Assembly: GCA_003352285.1 (NCBI GenBank)
Contig: QQVN01000003.1
Location: 516,490-580,489, forward strand
Direction of reading: 5' to 3'
Source: Thermoproteota archaeon
GTDB lineage: Archaea > Thermoproteota > Nitrososphaeria > Nitrososphaerales > Nitrosopumilaceae
Length of the DNA stretch: 64,000 nucleotides
Within the stretch, counting starts at the first letter, position 1. Every line of letters starts with the position of its first letter. Positions 42,007 through 49,515 of this stretch are shown piece after piece. Both the position numbers and the translations under genes were made by a program. The notes below the pieces were generated by a model. It did not search any database, had not been told where the DNA came from, and saw nothing but the letters and a program-made list of their open reading frames with translations.

Positions 42007-42374
42007 ATAGAAAACATATCACCAGGTTTTACATCATTTAAAATTTCAATGTTAGATAGAATTTTTCCAACAGGCGTCATTGTTTTTCCTGGCTCGGCAT
42101 CCTTTGTAAAAAAGCAAATACTTCCTGCAGTTGGGAAGAATGCAACATCTCCTTTTTTGAATTCTTTTCTAGCTCGCTCGATTCCAGAATCAATCGGAGT
42201 CTCCAGATACAAAATGCTAGTTCCAAGTTGATGTGCGTTTCCAGATAACGGAAGACTCCTCAGAATAGAGCCAACGGTTCTAGGGGACAGATGTCGTTTT
42301 AATTCAAATGTCAGTTTAGATTTTCCCTTGATTTCTAGGATCAGTATGGTTTTTGAGACAGATCCTGAAGACAT
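41988..42374 (-). CDS. Cyclophilin-like fold protein (TM1367/DUF3830-like)
   Basis: 128-aa beta-rich protein containing KKGDVAFFPTAGSICFFTKD and PVGKILSNIEILNDVKPGD, a pattern of the small prokaryotic cyclophilin-like proteins. Prolyl isomerase activity is not established for that group. ATG at 42374 would overlap a longer version of the rpoK frame, but rpoK most likely starts at 42428. Divergent from rpoK. Confidence 0.72.
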   Translation of the reverse strand: MSSGSVSKTILILEIKGKSKLTFELKRHLSPRTVGSILRSLPLSGNAHQLGTSILYLETPIDSGIERARKEFKKGDVAFFPTAGSICFFTKDAEPGKTMTPVGKILSNIEILNDVKPGDMFSIYAETG

Positions 42375-42427
42375 TTCGTAGTTTTGAATGCTTGGAATAT
42401 ATAACCGCTTTTAGGAAACTGCATTAC

Positions 42428-42934
42428 TTGTCAGATAATGATCAAGAGGTTGTAGTAGAAGAAATCGAGATGGAAGAGCCTCAAGTCGAGGAGACAGAAG
42501 AGTCTGTAGAGATTTCAGAAGGCGAAATCGATACAGGACTGACAAAGGCCTTAGACACTTATAGAAAATTAATCGAATCAAATGAATTAACAGAAGTTGA
42601 ACAATCAGCATTAGAAAAAAGAATCAAAGAGATTGAGAGCAGAGAAATTATTGAACGTGATCAAGCTCATGAAGCTCAAGAAATACCAGTTGAGAAAAAT
42701 AAAATTTCAATTGGCCCACCAACACTAACAAGATTTGAGAAAGCACGAATCATGGGAGCAAGAGCTTTACAATTATCATTAGGAGCTCCACCATTTATTG
42801 CAATTCCAGAGACTGCAAGAACCTCTTTAGATATAGCAATGGAAGAATTAGATAAAAAAGTCATTCCAATTATTATACGACGTGTATTACCCAATGGAGA
42901 TTTTCAAAATATTCCCATTGATTACTTTCAATAA
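42428..42934 (+). CDS. rpoK: RNA polymerase subunit K (Rpb6) with acidic N-terminal extension
   Basis: The C-terminal ~75 residues are the Rpb6/RpoK domain: LTRFEKARIMGARALQLSLG, APPFIAIPETARTSLDIAME, and VLPNG. About 90 very acidic residues precede it (EEIEMEEPQVEETEESVEIS...). TTG at 42428 (MSDNDQEV) lies ~28 bp after a TATA box (ATATATAA, ~42396-42404), indicating a leaderless transcript; the open frame extends upstream to 42353 but would overlap the divergent gene. The extension is longer than in most RpoK. Confidence 0.92.
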   Translation: MSDNDQEVVVEEIEMEEPQVEETEESVEISEGEIDTGLTKALDTYRKLIESNELTEVEQSALEKRIKEIESREIIERDQAHEAQEIPVEKNKISIGPPTLTRFEKARIMGARALQLSLGAPPFIAIPETARTSLDIAMEELDKKVIPIIIRRVLPNGDFQNIPIDYFQ

Positions 42935-42989
42935 TGGATGAATCATCCCGAAAATTTAAAAGAATTAACAAATCTCACAGATTGTCTAA

Positions 42990-43307
42990 ATGTTAATGGA
43001 TAAACTAAACAGTATGGAAACCAGTAGCGATCAGCAAGGAGTTAATCAGTATGTGTATAATGTACATGATGACCCAGTAATGAGAAATGCTATTGATGTA
43101 CTAGAAAGACTTGGCAAACACGGCAAAGTCATTTTGAGAGCAAAGGGAAATTCAATACCTAATGCAGTTGCCATTGCAAATATCATAACAGAGAAACTAT
43201 TGAAAGGAAATTCAAAGGTAGAAAAAATTATTGTAGATAGTGCCAATCCAGCAGGAATTGGTAGAATGCTATCAACTATAGAAATTATTGTTGTAAAGAA
43301 ATCCTAG
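42990..43307 (+). CDS. albA: Alba-family chromatin/RNA-binding protein
   Basis: 105-aa Alba protein: core VMRNAIDVLERLGKHGKVIL, RAKGNSIPNAVAIANIITEK and a C-terminal strand pair ending IEIIVVKKS. The RAKGxxIxxAV run is the nucleic-acid-binding signature. It compacts or coats DNA and RNA. Its extra ~20-residue N-terminal stretch is Q/N/S rich. Convergent with and overlapping the next gene by 4 bp. Confidence 0.93.
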   Translation: MLMDKLNSMETSSDQQGVNQYVYNVHDDPVMRNAIDVLERLGKHGKVILRAKGNSIPNAVAIANIITEKLLKGNSKVEKIIVDSANPAGIGRMLSTIEIIVVKKS

Positions 43308-43720
43308 TAAACAGAGCCAGGGCCCTTTAGTAACATGTTTTCGCATTCTTTACAGACTTTTTCATCGATGTTGGTTTCTAATTTATGATGAATATCACAA
43401 ATCAACAAACTAGATTTGATGTAATTACATAATCCTATGAATTGTGAAAGACTAGATGGAGTGTATGCCATATCGGATGCAAGGTTCTCACTAAGCTCCC
43501 CAATCATCTTTGAGACTTGCTCTTCAGAAAGTAATTTTTCAATTAGTTTTGGATCTCCACGGGTTCCACGAATGTAATTGCTGATTGCTGCTTGTGTAAC
43601 ACCCAACATCTTTGAAATTTCATCTTCCCTAATGTTGTGATCCTCTGCAAGTTTTTTTGCCAAAATTGCTCGAAGTGCGGGGATTAATGTTTTGGATTCA
43701 ATCTCTGCAGGTAACAGCAT
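43304..43720 (-). CDS. HTH transcriptional regulator (COG2522-like)
   Basis: A Cro/XRE-type HTH occupies residues ~20-60 (REDEISKMLGVTQAAISNYI, then RGTRGDPKLIEKLL). The C-terminal part carries two Cys pairs (CNYI..LLICDIHH and VCKECENMLL), possibly a zinc site. ATG at 43720 is preferred over an in-frame TTG at 43735, as a TATA element (forward GAATTTAAAG, 43751-43760) lies ~30 bp upstream. Overlaps the Alba stop by 4 bp. Confidence 0.82.
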   Translation of the reverse strand: MLLPAEIESKTLIPALRAILAKKLAEDHNIREDEISKMLGVTQAAISNYIRGTRGDPKLIEKLLSEEQVSKMIGELSENLASDMAYTPSSLSQFIGLCNYIKSSLLICDIHHKLETNIDEKVCKECENMLLKGPGSVY

Positions 43721-43840
43721 ATTTGCAAATGGCAACTTTGTGAATTTAAAGTTATCAATAGAAGTTACAACAAATGAGAAAAATTCAAGGCAGTAAGGAT
43801 TAGGCCAACCTATTATAATTCGTGATAAAATAATAGTGCA

Positions 43841-44782
43841 ATGAAAGAGATCTCAACTCTTCAAAATCTACTCAAAGAGTCAGTGAATAACTGTAAATCA
43901 AATTTTCTAGCACTCTCAGGAGGAATAGACAGCACCATACTTGCATCACTACTAGAGAAGAGAAAAGTCAAAGGAATTACAATTATTGCCAAGGACTTTA
44001 TCGCATCAGATCTTACATATTGTCAACTAGCAGCAAAGACTTTTGGTGTAGATCTTAAAATCAAAACTGCAGAGACAAATGAACTGCTAGAAGCAATTGA
44101 AGAGACGATTAAAATTTTAAAAATGTTCAATGACATTGAGATTAGAAATTCAGTTGTAATCTATCTTGTTTTGCAGGAGCTCAAAAAGTTAAACCAAAAC
44201 CAGATAATCACAGGAGATGGAGCAGATGAGCTTTTTGCAGGGTATAATTTTCTAAAAAACAAATCAGAAGAAGACATTGCAAAAGATTTGGAGAGGATTT
44301 TGAATATTATGCATTTTCCAAGTATCGATATCGGAAAGGCATTAGGAATAACTATTGAGACTCCGTTTCTTGATAAAAAAATTATCGAATTTGCCAAGTC
44401 ACTTCCTGTATCATCAAAAATTGGTAAAAATGAAGACAAAAAATATGGAAAATTTATTTTAAGAAAGGCATTTGAGGATAAAATCCCAAGACAGATAATT
44501 TGGAGAGACAAGGCAGCCATGCAAGATGGCTCTGGAACGTCGGGGCTGACTAATCTTTTTGAATCAATTATCACAGATGACAAGTTTGAAGAGGAGAAAA
44601 AATCGATTCAAGAAACAGATGATGTGATAATTAGGAGCAAAGAATCACTGCATTACTATAAAATTTATAGAAAATACTACAAAATGGATAGGAATTCAGA
44701 TCAGAGTACCAAGTGCCCCTATTGTAAATTTACCATACACGATTCAAAATTCTGCAGAATGTGCGGTGCCTTTCCAGTCTAG
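43841..44782 (+). CDS. Asparagine synthetase-like PP-loop protein with C-terminal zinc ribbon
   Basis: The ATP-pyrophosphatase domain of AsnB stands alone: PP-loop FLALSGGIDSTILASLLEKR (~22-41) and GDGADELFAGYNFLKNKSEE (~126-145). There is no N-terminal glutaminase domain, so free ammonia or another amine would be the nitrogen donor. A C-terminal zinc ribbon (CPYC..., CRMCGAFPV) ends the 313-aa protein. Possible roles are asparagine or amide formation or a modification reaction. The stop codon overlaps that of the convergent YHS microprotein. Confidence 0.85.
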   Translation: MKEISTLQNLLKESVNNCKSNFLALSGGIDSTILASLLEKRKVKGITIIAKDFIASDLTYCQLAAKTFGVDLKIKTAETNELLEAIEETIKILKMFNDIEIRNSVVIYLVLQELKKLNQNQIITGDGADELFAGYNFLKNKSEEDIAKDLERILNIMHFPSIDIGKALGITIETPFLDKKIIEFAKSLPVSSKIGKNEDKKYGKFILRKAFEDKIPRQIIWRDKAAMQDGSGTSGLTNLFESIITDDKFEEEKKSIQETDDVIIRSKESLHYYKIYRKYYKMDRNSDQSTKCPYCKFTIHDSKFCRMCGAFPV

Positions 44783-44925
44783 TTTTTCTTTTTCCACTTT
44801 TTTGGTTTCTTTATGAAAATTTTTCTGCAGCCATTGCAGCAAAAATAGTATTTCTTTCCATCATGCTCATGAATTAGGGCAAGCTCCTCATCCAATTCAA
44901 TTCCGCAGACAGGATCTACTGGCAC
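44779..44925 (-). CDS. YHS-domain microprotein
   Basis: 48-aa protein: MPVDPVCGIELDEELALIHE, then HDGKKYYFCCNGCRKIFIKK and a Lys-rich tail. The DPVCG opening and FCC-x2-C-x3-F end define the YHS/TRASH metal-binding fold, associated with heavy-metal sensing or copper handling. GTG at 44925 is 27 bp after a minus-strand TATA element (forward ATTTATAT, 44949-44956). Stop overlaps the convergent gene (CTAG). Confidence 0.72.
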   Translation of the reverse strand: MPVDPVCGIELDEELALIHEHDGKKYYFCCNGCRKIFIKKPKKWKKKN

Positions 44926-45029
44926 AATCTAAAACTTTGATAATTGGTATTTATATCATGGCATAATCAGTTTACAATTTCAAAAATTAATCTGATCATA
45001 ATAGACACACTAGTGAAAATAGTAATCAG

Positions 45030-45046
45030 ATGAGAAATTTTCTCAT
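45030..45046 (+). promoter_or_regulatory. Palindrome just before the archaellin-like gene
   Basis: ATGAGAAATTTTCTCAT is a perfect 17-bp palindrome (8-bp arms around T), 3 bp upstream of the ATG at 45050. It could be an operator over the start site or a hairpin in the mRNA leader that hides the start codon. Its CAGATGAGAA half also occurs in the hairpin at 17426. Confidence 0.5.
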
Positions 45047-45049
45047 ACT

Positions 45050-45733
45050 ATGACTTCTCATAGAGCTGTAGGATTTTGGTATAATATTGCACTAGTTAGC
45101 TTTATGGCAATTGCAGTAACTTTGGCAGCAACAATCATGGCATCAGGGTTTTCTTCCAGTGATGCAACTAAGGAAGTTTTGGAAGAAGCACTTGATGAAT
45201 CAAGACACGGTCTACAAATTGTAGGAAAGATTTCGGCAAGAGCAGATGTAACAAATGATAAAATTCTAGTCACTGGAACTCCATTGACAGCTGCTAGTGG
45301 CGGCTCAGTTGATGTCAAGCAAGATTACTTTAAGATAAATTACAAACTCATCAAAATTGACAGTCATACTATAACCTATGATGATATCAATGCAGGCTCT
45401 CTAAATGAGGGCAGCTACAATTCAATGCAGACTGCAGTGGCAGATGCAAAAGCAAACGGCCTAATTGATGTTAATCCATATGTTGATGCAGAGAAACCGG
45501 AAAGAACTTCGGCATTCATTTACTGGCTAGTAAATTTTGATAACGATGGAAGGATAGATGTTGGCGAGCTAGCAATACTTGCCATTGTATATGCAGAGCA
45601 AGACAAACCATCTACTGGAGAATATCTTCTAGTTGAAGGATTAGTTCCAGAAGGAAGTATTCTCTTTATGGAAAGAACTGTTCCAAACATATCAGATGTC
45701 GTAGTAGATTTGGGTGGAAAGATAAAGGAATAA
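45050..45733 (+). CDS. Archaellin/type IV pilin-like secreted protein
   Basis: N-terminus MTSHRAVGFWYNIALVSFMA resembles an archaeal class III signal peptide: basic/small HRA before a VGFW start and a ~20-residue hydrophobic helix. The C-terminal half carries archaellin-like features (LVEGLVPEGSILFMERTVPN, ending VVVDLGGKIKE). 227 aa. Such proteins polymerise into archaella or pili. It stands alone here; assembly may use the ATPase and platform at 461-4019. Length and weak N-terminal match leave some doubt. Confidence 0.7.
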   Translation: MTSHRAVGFWYNIALVSFMAIAVTLAATIMASGFSSSDATKEVLEEALDESRHGLQIVGKISARADVTNDKILVTGTPLTAASGGSVDVKQDYFKINYKLIKIDSHTITYDDINAGSLNEGSYNSMQTAVADAKANGLIDVNPYVDAEKPERTSAFIYWLVNFDNDGRIDVGELAILAIVYAEQDKPSTGEYLLVEGLVPEGSILFMERTVPNISDVVVDLGGKIKE

Positions 45734-46834
45734 TCAAGAGGTTAACTTTTTGACAAGACTACCAAAGTCAGTCTCTTGTATTGGTGGAATTTTCAAGATT
45801 TCCAAGTTTTCTTTTACATGAGCATCTGATTTTTGACCAACCAGTGGAGCGATTACACCAGGAGTTGAGCGAATAAACTGCAATGCGCGCAATGGTGCAG
45901 ATAAATCATCAAAGCTTGGCATGACGCCATCTGCTAAGAGTCGTCCCTGCATAAATGGAACACTTGTAAAGACTCCTATCCCACACTTGATTGAAGCATC
46001 CAGAATTGACATGTTTACAGAATTTACTTGCTGATTTTTTTGCATGAATGCTTGGTCATAATACATGTTATACGGCAATTGAATGAATCTAAATCCGTGG
46101 TTTTCTCCTCCAACTTGTTTTGCCATTGCAACTGTATCTTCAAGTGATAGATACTGTGGGTTATCATGAGTGACTCTAAAGCACTCCCAAGTTGCCAGAC
46201 CATAAAATTTAATCAAACCTTCTTTGCGTTTTTTCTCATACAACTCAAAAACAGATTTGAGATTTTTTTGAAATTGCTCTTTTGATAAATCCTGTTGGCC
46301 TTCAACTGCATTATGAAGATACAACAAATCAATACATTCAAGATTCAAATTCTTTAGGCTGCGATTTAGCTGATCCTCAAGATATGGAACAGTCATGCAA
46401 TGATATCCTGATGATATTTCCCCTGATGAGACTATACCTTTTTGCGTAAATTCTGTCTTGACATATTCCCAAAAGTCTTGTTTAACATCAGCATCATTTG
46501 TGACATACCCATTTTTTGTACTAACAAAGATTTCATCACGAGAAATTTGCCCAGACTCTAATAATTCAGCGATTGCTCTACCAACTGAGCGCTCAGCCTT
46601 TTGGGCCCTATAGTTAATTGCAGTATCAATTACATTTACGCCAGCTAAGATAGATGACTTTACAGCATTTTTCACTAGATTGTCTGTTGCATCATTTGCT
46701 TCACCCAAGTAGGTTCCAATTCCGACATTAGATAGTGTCAAATCATTGAATTTTTTGAAATTTTGGGGATTTACTTGTGGATGATTCTTTGAAAAGTTAT
46801 CAGTCCCATTAGCAGTAGCAAAACCTGAGATCAT
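45734..46834 (-). CDS. Aldo/keto reductase
   Basis: NAD(P)H-dependent TIM-barrel oxidoreductase. Catalytic Asp-Tyr segment NVIDTAINYRAQKAERSVGR (~75-94) is the AKR signature. Further family runs are VSTKNGYVT, CIDLLYLHNAVEGQ and STPGVIAPLVGQKS. 366 aa is at the long end. Substrate unknown. Ends directly against the archaellin-like gene (convergent). Confidence 0.92.
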   Translation of the reverse strand: MISGFATANGTDNFSKNHPQVNPQNFKKFNDLTLSNVGIGTYLGEANDATDNLVKNAVKSSILAGVNVIDTAINYRAQKAERSVGRAIAELLESGQISRDEIFVSTKNGYVTNDADVKQDFWEYVKTEFTQKGIVSSGEISSGYHCMTVPYLEDQLNRSLKNLNLECIDLLYLHNAVEGQQDLSKEQFQKNLKSVFELYEKKRKEGLIKFYGLATWECFRVTHDNPQYLSLEDTVAMAKQVGGENHGFRFIQLPYNMYYDQAFMQKNQQVNSVNMSILDASIKCGIGVFTSVPFMQGRLLADGVMPSFDDLSAPLRALQFIRSTPGVIAPLVGQKSDAHVKENLEILKIPPIQETDFGSLVKKLTS

Positions 46835-46869
46835 AATACTCGAAACAATTTGATGAATTTATTTGTAAG

Positions 46870-47763
46870 CTAATACATCAAACCCAAGAAAAAACTCACT
46901 GCAAATAACGCCCCAGTAACTCTGCTAAATACCAAGGCCTTACTCATTGCAGGAACAAGCTCATCAATTTTATCAAAATTTTCTTTGAGGGATATTCCAG
47001 ATTTTATTGCAATCGGAATTGTTCCCAAAGAAATCAGTGAAATCATTGGAAAGAAATTCAAAAAAACACCAAGTGTAATTGCAGCATAAGCCACGATTGG
47101 AAATATCCAAAATATGTTCACTGCCTTTTTTTTGCCTAATAGAATCACCAGTGTTTTTCTGCCTTTAGACTTGTCTGCATCATGATCTGGAAATGATGTG
47201 ATAAACAAAACAAGAGACGACAACGCCCCGACTACTATGCCTGCAAGTACAATTGAAAGGGATATCTCATTTGATTGAATAAAGTATGTTCCCAAAACAA
47301 TCATTGCCCCCTTTATTGCTACAAAAATTTCCCCCAATCCCGAATCAACAATTTTTCCAGAGTAAAAATAGATGGAAAGTATCGCAAAACCTAGTAAGAC
47401 TGCTATTGTAATTCCGCTAGTTAACACAAAATATGCGCCAATCAAAGAGCCAGATACAAGAAAGATTATTCCTGCACCATACACATGAGATGGTTTTAAC
47501 AATCCCTCTGGGAGTACGCCAGTTCCACCACTCATCTTTGTTCGTTTTGTTGATGAATCAATGCCTCGCTTAAAATCCCAATAGTCATTTAACAGATCAA
47601 CACTTGCATGAAGTGCCAACACCCCTGCAAATGTTAATCCGGCATGAAAAACATTGATGTCCTGATATAACCACCACTGGACAGATAATCCAACAAATAC
47701 AGAAATAACTGATGCAAAAAGAAATTTTATTCTAATGACACGTAGCCAAGTGGATATTGTCAT
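46870..47763 (-). CDS. UbiA-family prenyltransferase (MenA-like)
   Basis: Polytopic protein of 297 aa with the two Asp-rich sites of UbiA enzymes: DLLNDYWDFKRGIDSST (~56-72) and SFPDHDADKSKGRKTLVI (~190-207). The first is MenA-type. It would prenylate a naphthoate or related aromatic acceptor, plausible for menaquinone synthesis, which thaumarchaea have. Overlaps the DUF2203 gene by 4 bp. Confidence 0.9.
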   Translation of the reverse strand: MTISTWLRVIRIKFLFASVISVFVGLSVQWWLYQDINVFHAGLTFAGVLALHASVDLLNDYWDFKRGIDSSTKRTKMSGGTGVLPEGLLKPSHVYGAGIIFLVSGSLIGAYFVLTSGITIAVLLGFAILSIYFYSGKIVDSGLGEIFVAIKGAMIVLGTYFIQSNEISLSIVLAGIVVGALSSLVLFITSFPDHDADKSKGRKTLVILLGKKKAVNIFWIFPIVAYAAITLGVFLNFFPMISLISLGTIPIAIKSGISLKENFDKIDELVPAMSKALVFSRVTGALFAVSFFLGLMY

Positions 47764-48161
47764 ACTAGAGATTCATCGCTTACTTCAAGTGGCTTTCTAC
47801 CCATAAAGCCAACATCTTTTTCATGCCAAAACTTTATCTCAGTTTCACCATCTTTCCAGCATAACCAAATCTCTTCATCAAATCTTTTTGCGGGAAAATC
47901 CAAAAGCCCTTCCTCAATGCTTTTGATGACAACGCCTGTTTTTTCCAGGTCATCAATACTTTGATAAAATTTTGTAATCTTTTCATTTAGATTTTGTTTT
48001 AGAGTGACATATTCCTCAAAGGAGTTTGTAGTTGAGACACTCATCTGGAGTTGCTGCTCTACTTTCATTACTTCGGCTTTGCATGAAAGAACAAATTTGT
48101 ATTTTTTAATGACTTCAGGCAAAATTTGATTTGCCGTGGTAACTGTAAAGTAGGAAAACAT
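47760..48161 (-). CDS. DUF2203-family protein
   Basis: 133-aa protein with an N-terminal helical half (FTVTTANQILPEVIKKYKFV...) and C-terminal DUF2203-like end: GLLDFPAKRFDEEIWLCWKD, then EIKFWHEKDVGFMGRKPL. Function of the family is unknown. Coupled by a 4-bp overlap to the downstream UbiA prenyltransferase gene. Confidence 0.85.
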   Translation of the reverse strand: MFSYFTVTTANQILPEVIKKYKFVLSCKAEVMKVEQQLQMSVSTTNSFEEYVTLKQNLNEKITKFYQSIDDLEKTGVVIKSIEEGLLDFPAKRFDEEIWLCWKDGETEIKFWHEKDVGFMGRKPLEVSDESLV

Positions 48162-48233
48162 ATTCTCAAATCGGAATATTCTTAATTAAAAATCTAGCTC
48201 CAAGTTTATTAAAAGTGTGAATTTCTTAGATGC

Positions 48234-48515
48234 ATGAGTCAAGACGAACAATTAGAGATGCTGATTGAGCAAACTATCAACGGAGCAATATCTACAATAC
48301 CACAACATATTGAGGAAATCAAACAGAATCAGGATGTACTAAAATCACAAAATCCAAACGAGTTTGTGTATGGAATGATTATGGGCATGGCCTTTGGCAT
48401 GGCAGGTGCACTATTGGCATCACAGAAAGGAATGCCAACTCCCGAGGATCAAATGAAGATAAGAGACATTATTTACAAAAAAATTCCAGACATTCGTGGT
48501 CAGATATTTACATGA
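48234..48515 (+). CDS. Small protein of unknown function with one hydrophobic segment
   Basis: 93-aa protein; a Met/Gly/Ala-rich stretch (VYGMIMGMAFGMAGALLASQ, ~45-64) may be a membrane helix or amphipathic segment. An acidic/Gln-rich helix precedes it. Stop overlaps the start of the FMN-barrel gene by 4 bp. Family not recognised. Confidence 0.75.
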   Translation: MSQDEQLEMLIEQTINGAISTIPQHIEEIKQNQDVLKSQNPNEFVYGMIMGMAFGMAGALLASQKGMPTPEDQMKIRDIIYKKIPDIRGQIFT

Positions 48516-48910
48516 TAAAATTCACACCTAGTGAAAAAAAATATCTAGAATCAATGGAGGAAGCAAGGCTAGCTACTGTAAAGGATGACATGCCTCATGT
48601 AAAGCCTGTTTCATACATTTTTTATGATAACGCTTTCTTTATGGCAACAGACTATGAGACTGTAACGTATAGAAATATTTCAAAAAATCCAAAAGCAGGA
48701 ATAGTGACGGATACTTATTCTCCAGGAAAACACAAGGCAGTATGCTGTCAGGGCAATGTCAAAATTTTAGAGAGTGGAAAAGAATTTTTAGAAATGTATC
48801 AGTTGTTTTTTAAAAAATTTGCATGGGTACGAAATGATCCGTGGAAAGAAAACGAGGCCCCCATACTAAAGATCGTCCCCCTCACAAAGACTTCATGGGG
48901 CCTGAGATAA
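48512..48910 (+). CDS. Pyridoxamine 5'-phosphate oxidase-like FMN/F420-binding protein
   Basis: 132-aa split-barrel protein: MEEARLATVKDDMPHVKPVS near the start, YRNISKNPKAGIVTDTY near 55-70 and the terminal KIVPLTKTSWG segment match the PNPOx-like fold that binds FMN or F420. Coupled to the preceding gene by a 4-bp overlap. Specific reaction unknown. Confidence 0.88.
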   Translation: MIKFTPSEKKYLESMEEARLATVKDDMPHVKPVSYIFYDNAFFMATDYETVTYRNISKNPKAGIVTDTYSPGKHKAVCCQGNVKILESGKEFLEMYQLFFKKFAWVRNDPWKENEAPILKIVPLTKTSWGLR

Positions 48911-48958
48911 TTAGTAAGATTCAAAAGTATAATTATTTCAGTTTTAAGAAGAAGATAC

Positions 48959-49198
48959 ATGCATACAGGCTTTATTATCGGGGGAGTGTTTTTGGCACTG
49001 TGTATAGTATTATCAATTTACATTGTTGTCTACAAAGAATCAGTTTTGACTCCAATTGCTGAAAAAGAGATGATAGAAATGAAGGCAATGAACTGTGAAC
49101 AAATTGCAGAGCACTCTTCTAGTGGATTGTTCTGGTCTGTAGAAAACTACGAATGGGCAAAAGAAAGAACCAAAGCATGTGAAGATGCAGGATTATAA
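48959..49198 (+). CDS. Small membrane-anchored protein
   Basis: 79 aa with an N-terminal helix (GFIIGGVFLALCIVLSIYIV, ~4-23) and a short outer domain with two Cys (MNCEQIAEHSSSG, TKACEDAGL) that could form a disulfide. ATG at 48959, 48 bp after the FMN-barrel gene. Family not recognised. Confidence 0.72.
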   Translation: MHTGFIIGGVFLALCIVLSIYIVVYKESVLTPIAEKEMIEMKAMNCEQIAEHSSSGLFWSVENYEWAKERTKACEDAGL

Positions 49199-49239
49199 TT
49201 CCATAAACTGTAAATAGAATTTAGAAAGGATGCAATTAC

Positions 49240-49515
49240 ATGAACAAGATAAAATGCTCCCATATTTTGGTTAGTAAACAAAGCGAAGCACTGGCAATCC
49301 TTGAGAGAATAAAAAAAGGCGAAAAGTTTGGAAAACTTGCAAAGGAGTTATCAACAGATACAGGCAGTGCCAAAAGAGATGGAAATCTAGGATACTTTAC
49401 CAAAGGAATGATGGTAAAACCATTTGAAGAGGCTGCATTCAAACTCGAGATTGGTCAGGTATCAGAACCAGTAAAAAGTGAATTTGGATATCACATCATA
49501 AAGCGAATGGGTTAG
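49240..49515 (+). CDS. Parvulin-type peptidyl-prolyl isomerase
   Basis: 91-aa single-domain parvulin (PpiC/Rotamase): [20 protein letters not shown] opening, GGxLGYF-like [20 protein letters not shown] and the FGYHIIKR terminal strand. No signal peptide, so cytosolic. Single-domain parvulins are known from thaumarchaea. Overlaps the convergent helicase stop by 4 bp. Confidence 0.95.
   Translation: MNKIKCSHILVSKQSEALAILERIKKGEKFGKLAKELSTDTGSAKRDGNLGYFTKGMMVKPFEEAAFKLEIGQVSEPVKSEFGYHIIKRMG

Noticed and set aside
48169-48207. Repeated ATATTCT direct repeats before the small protein at 48234
   Set aside because: Only two imperfect copies; not distinguishable from AT-rich background.
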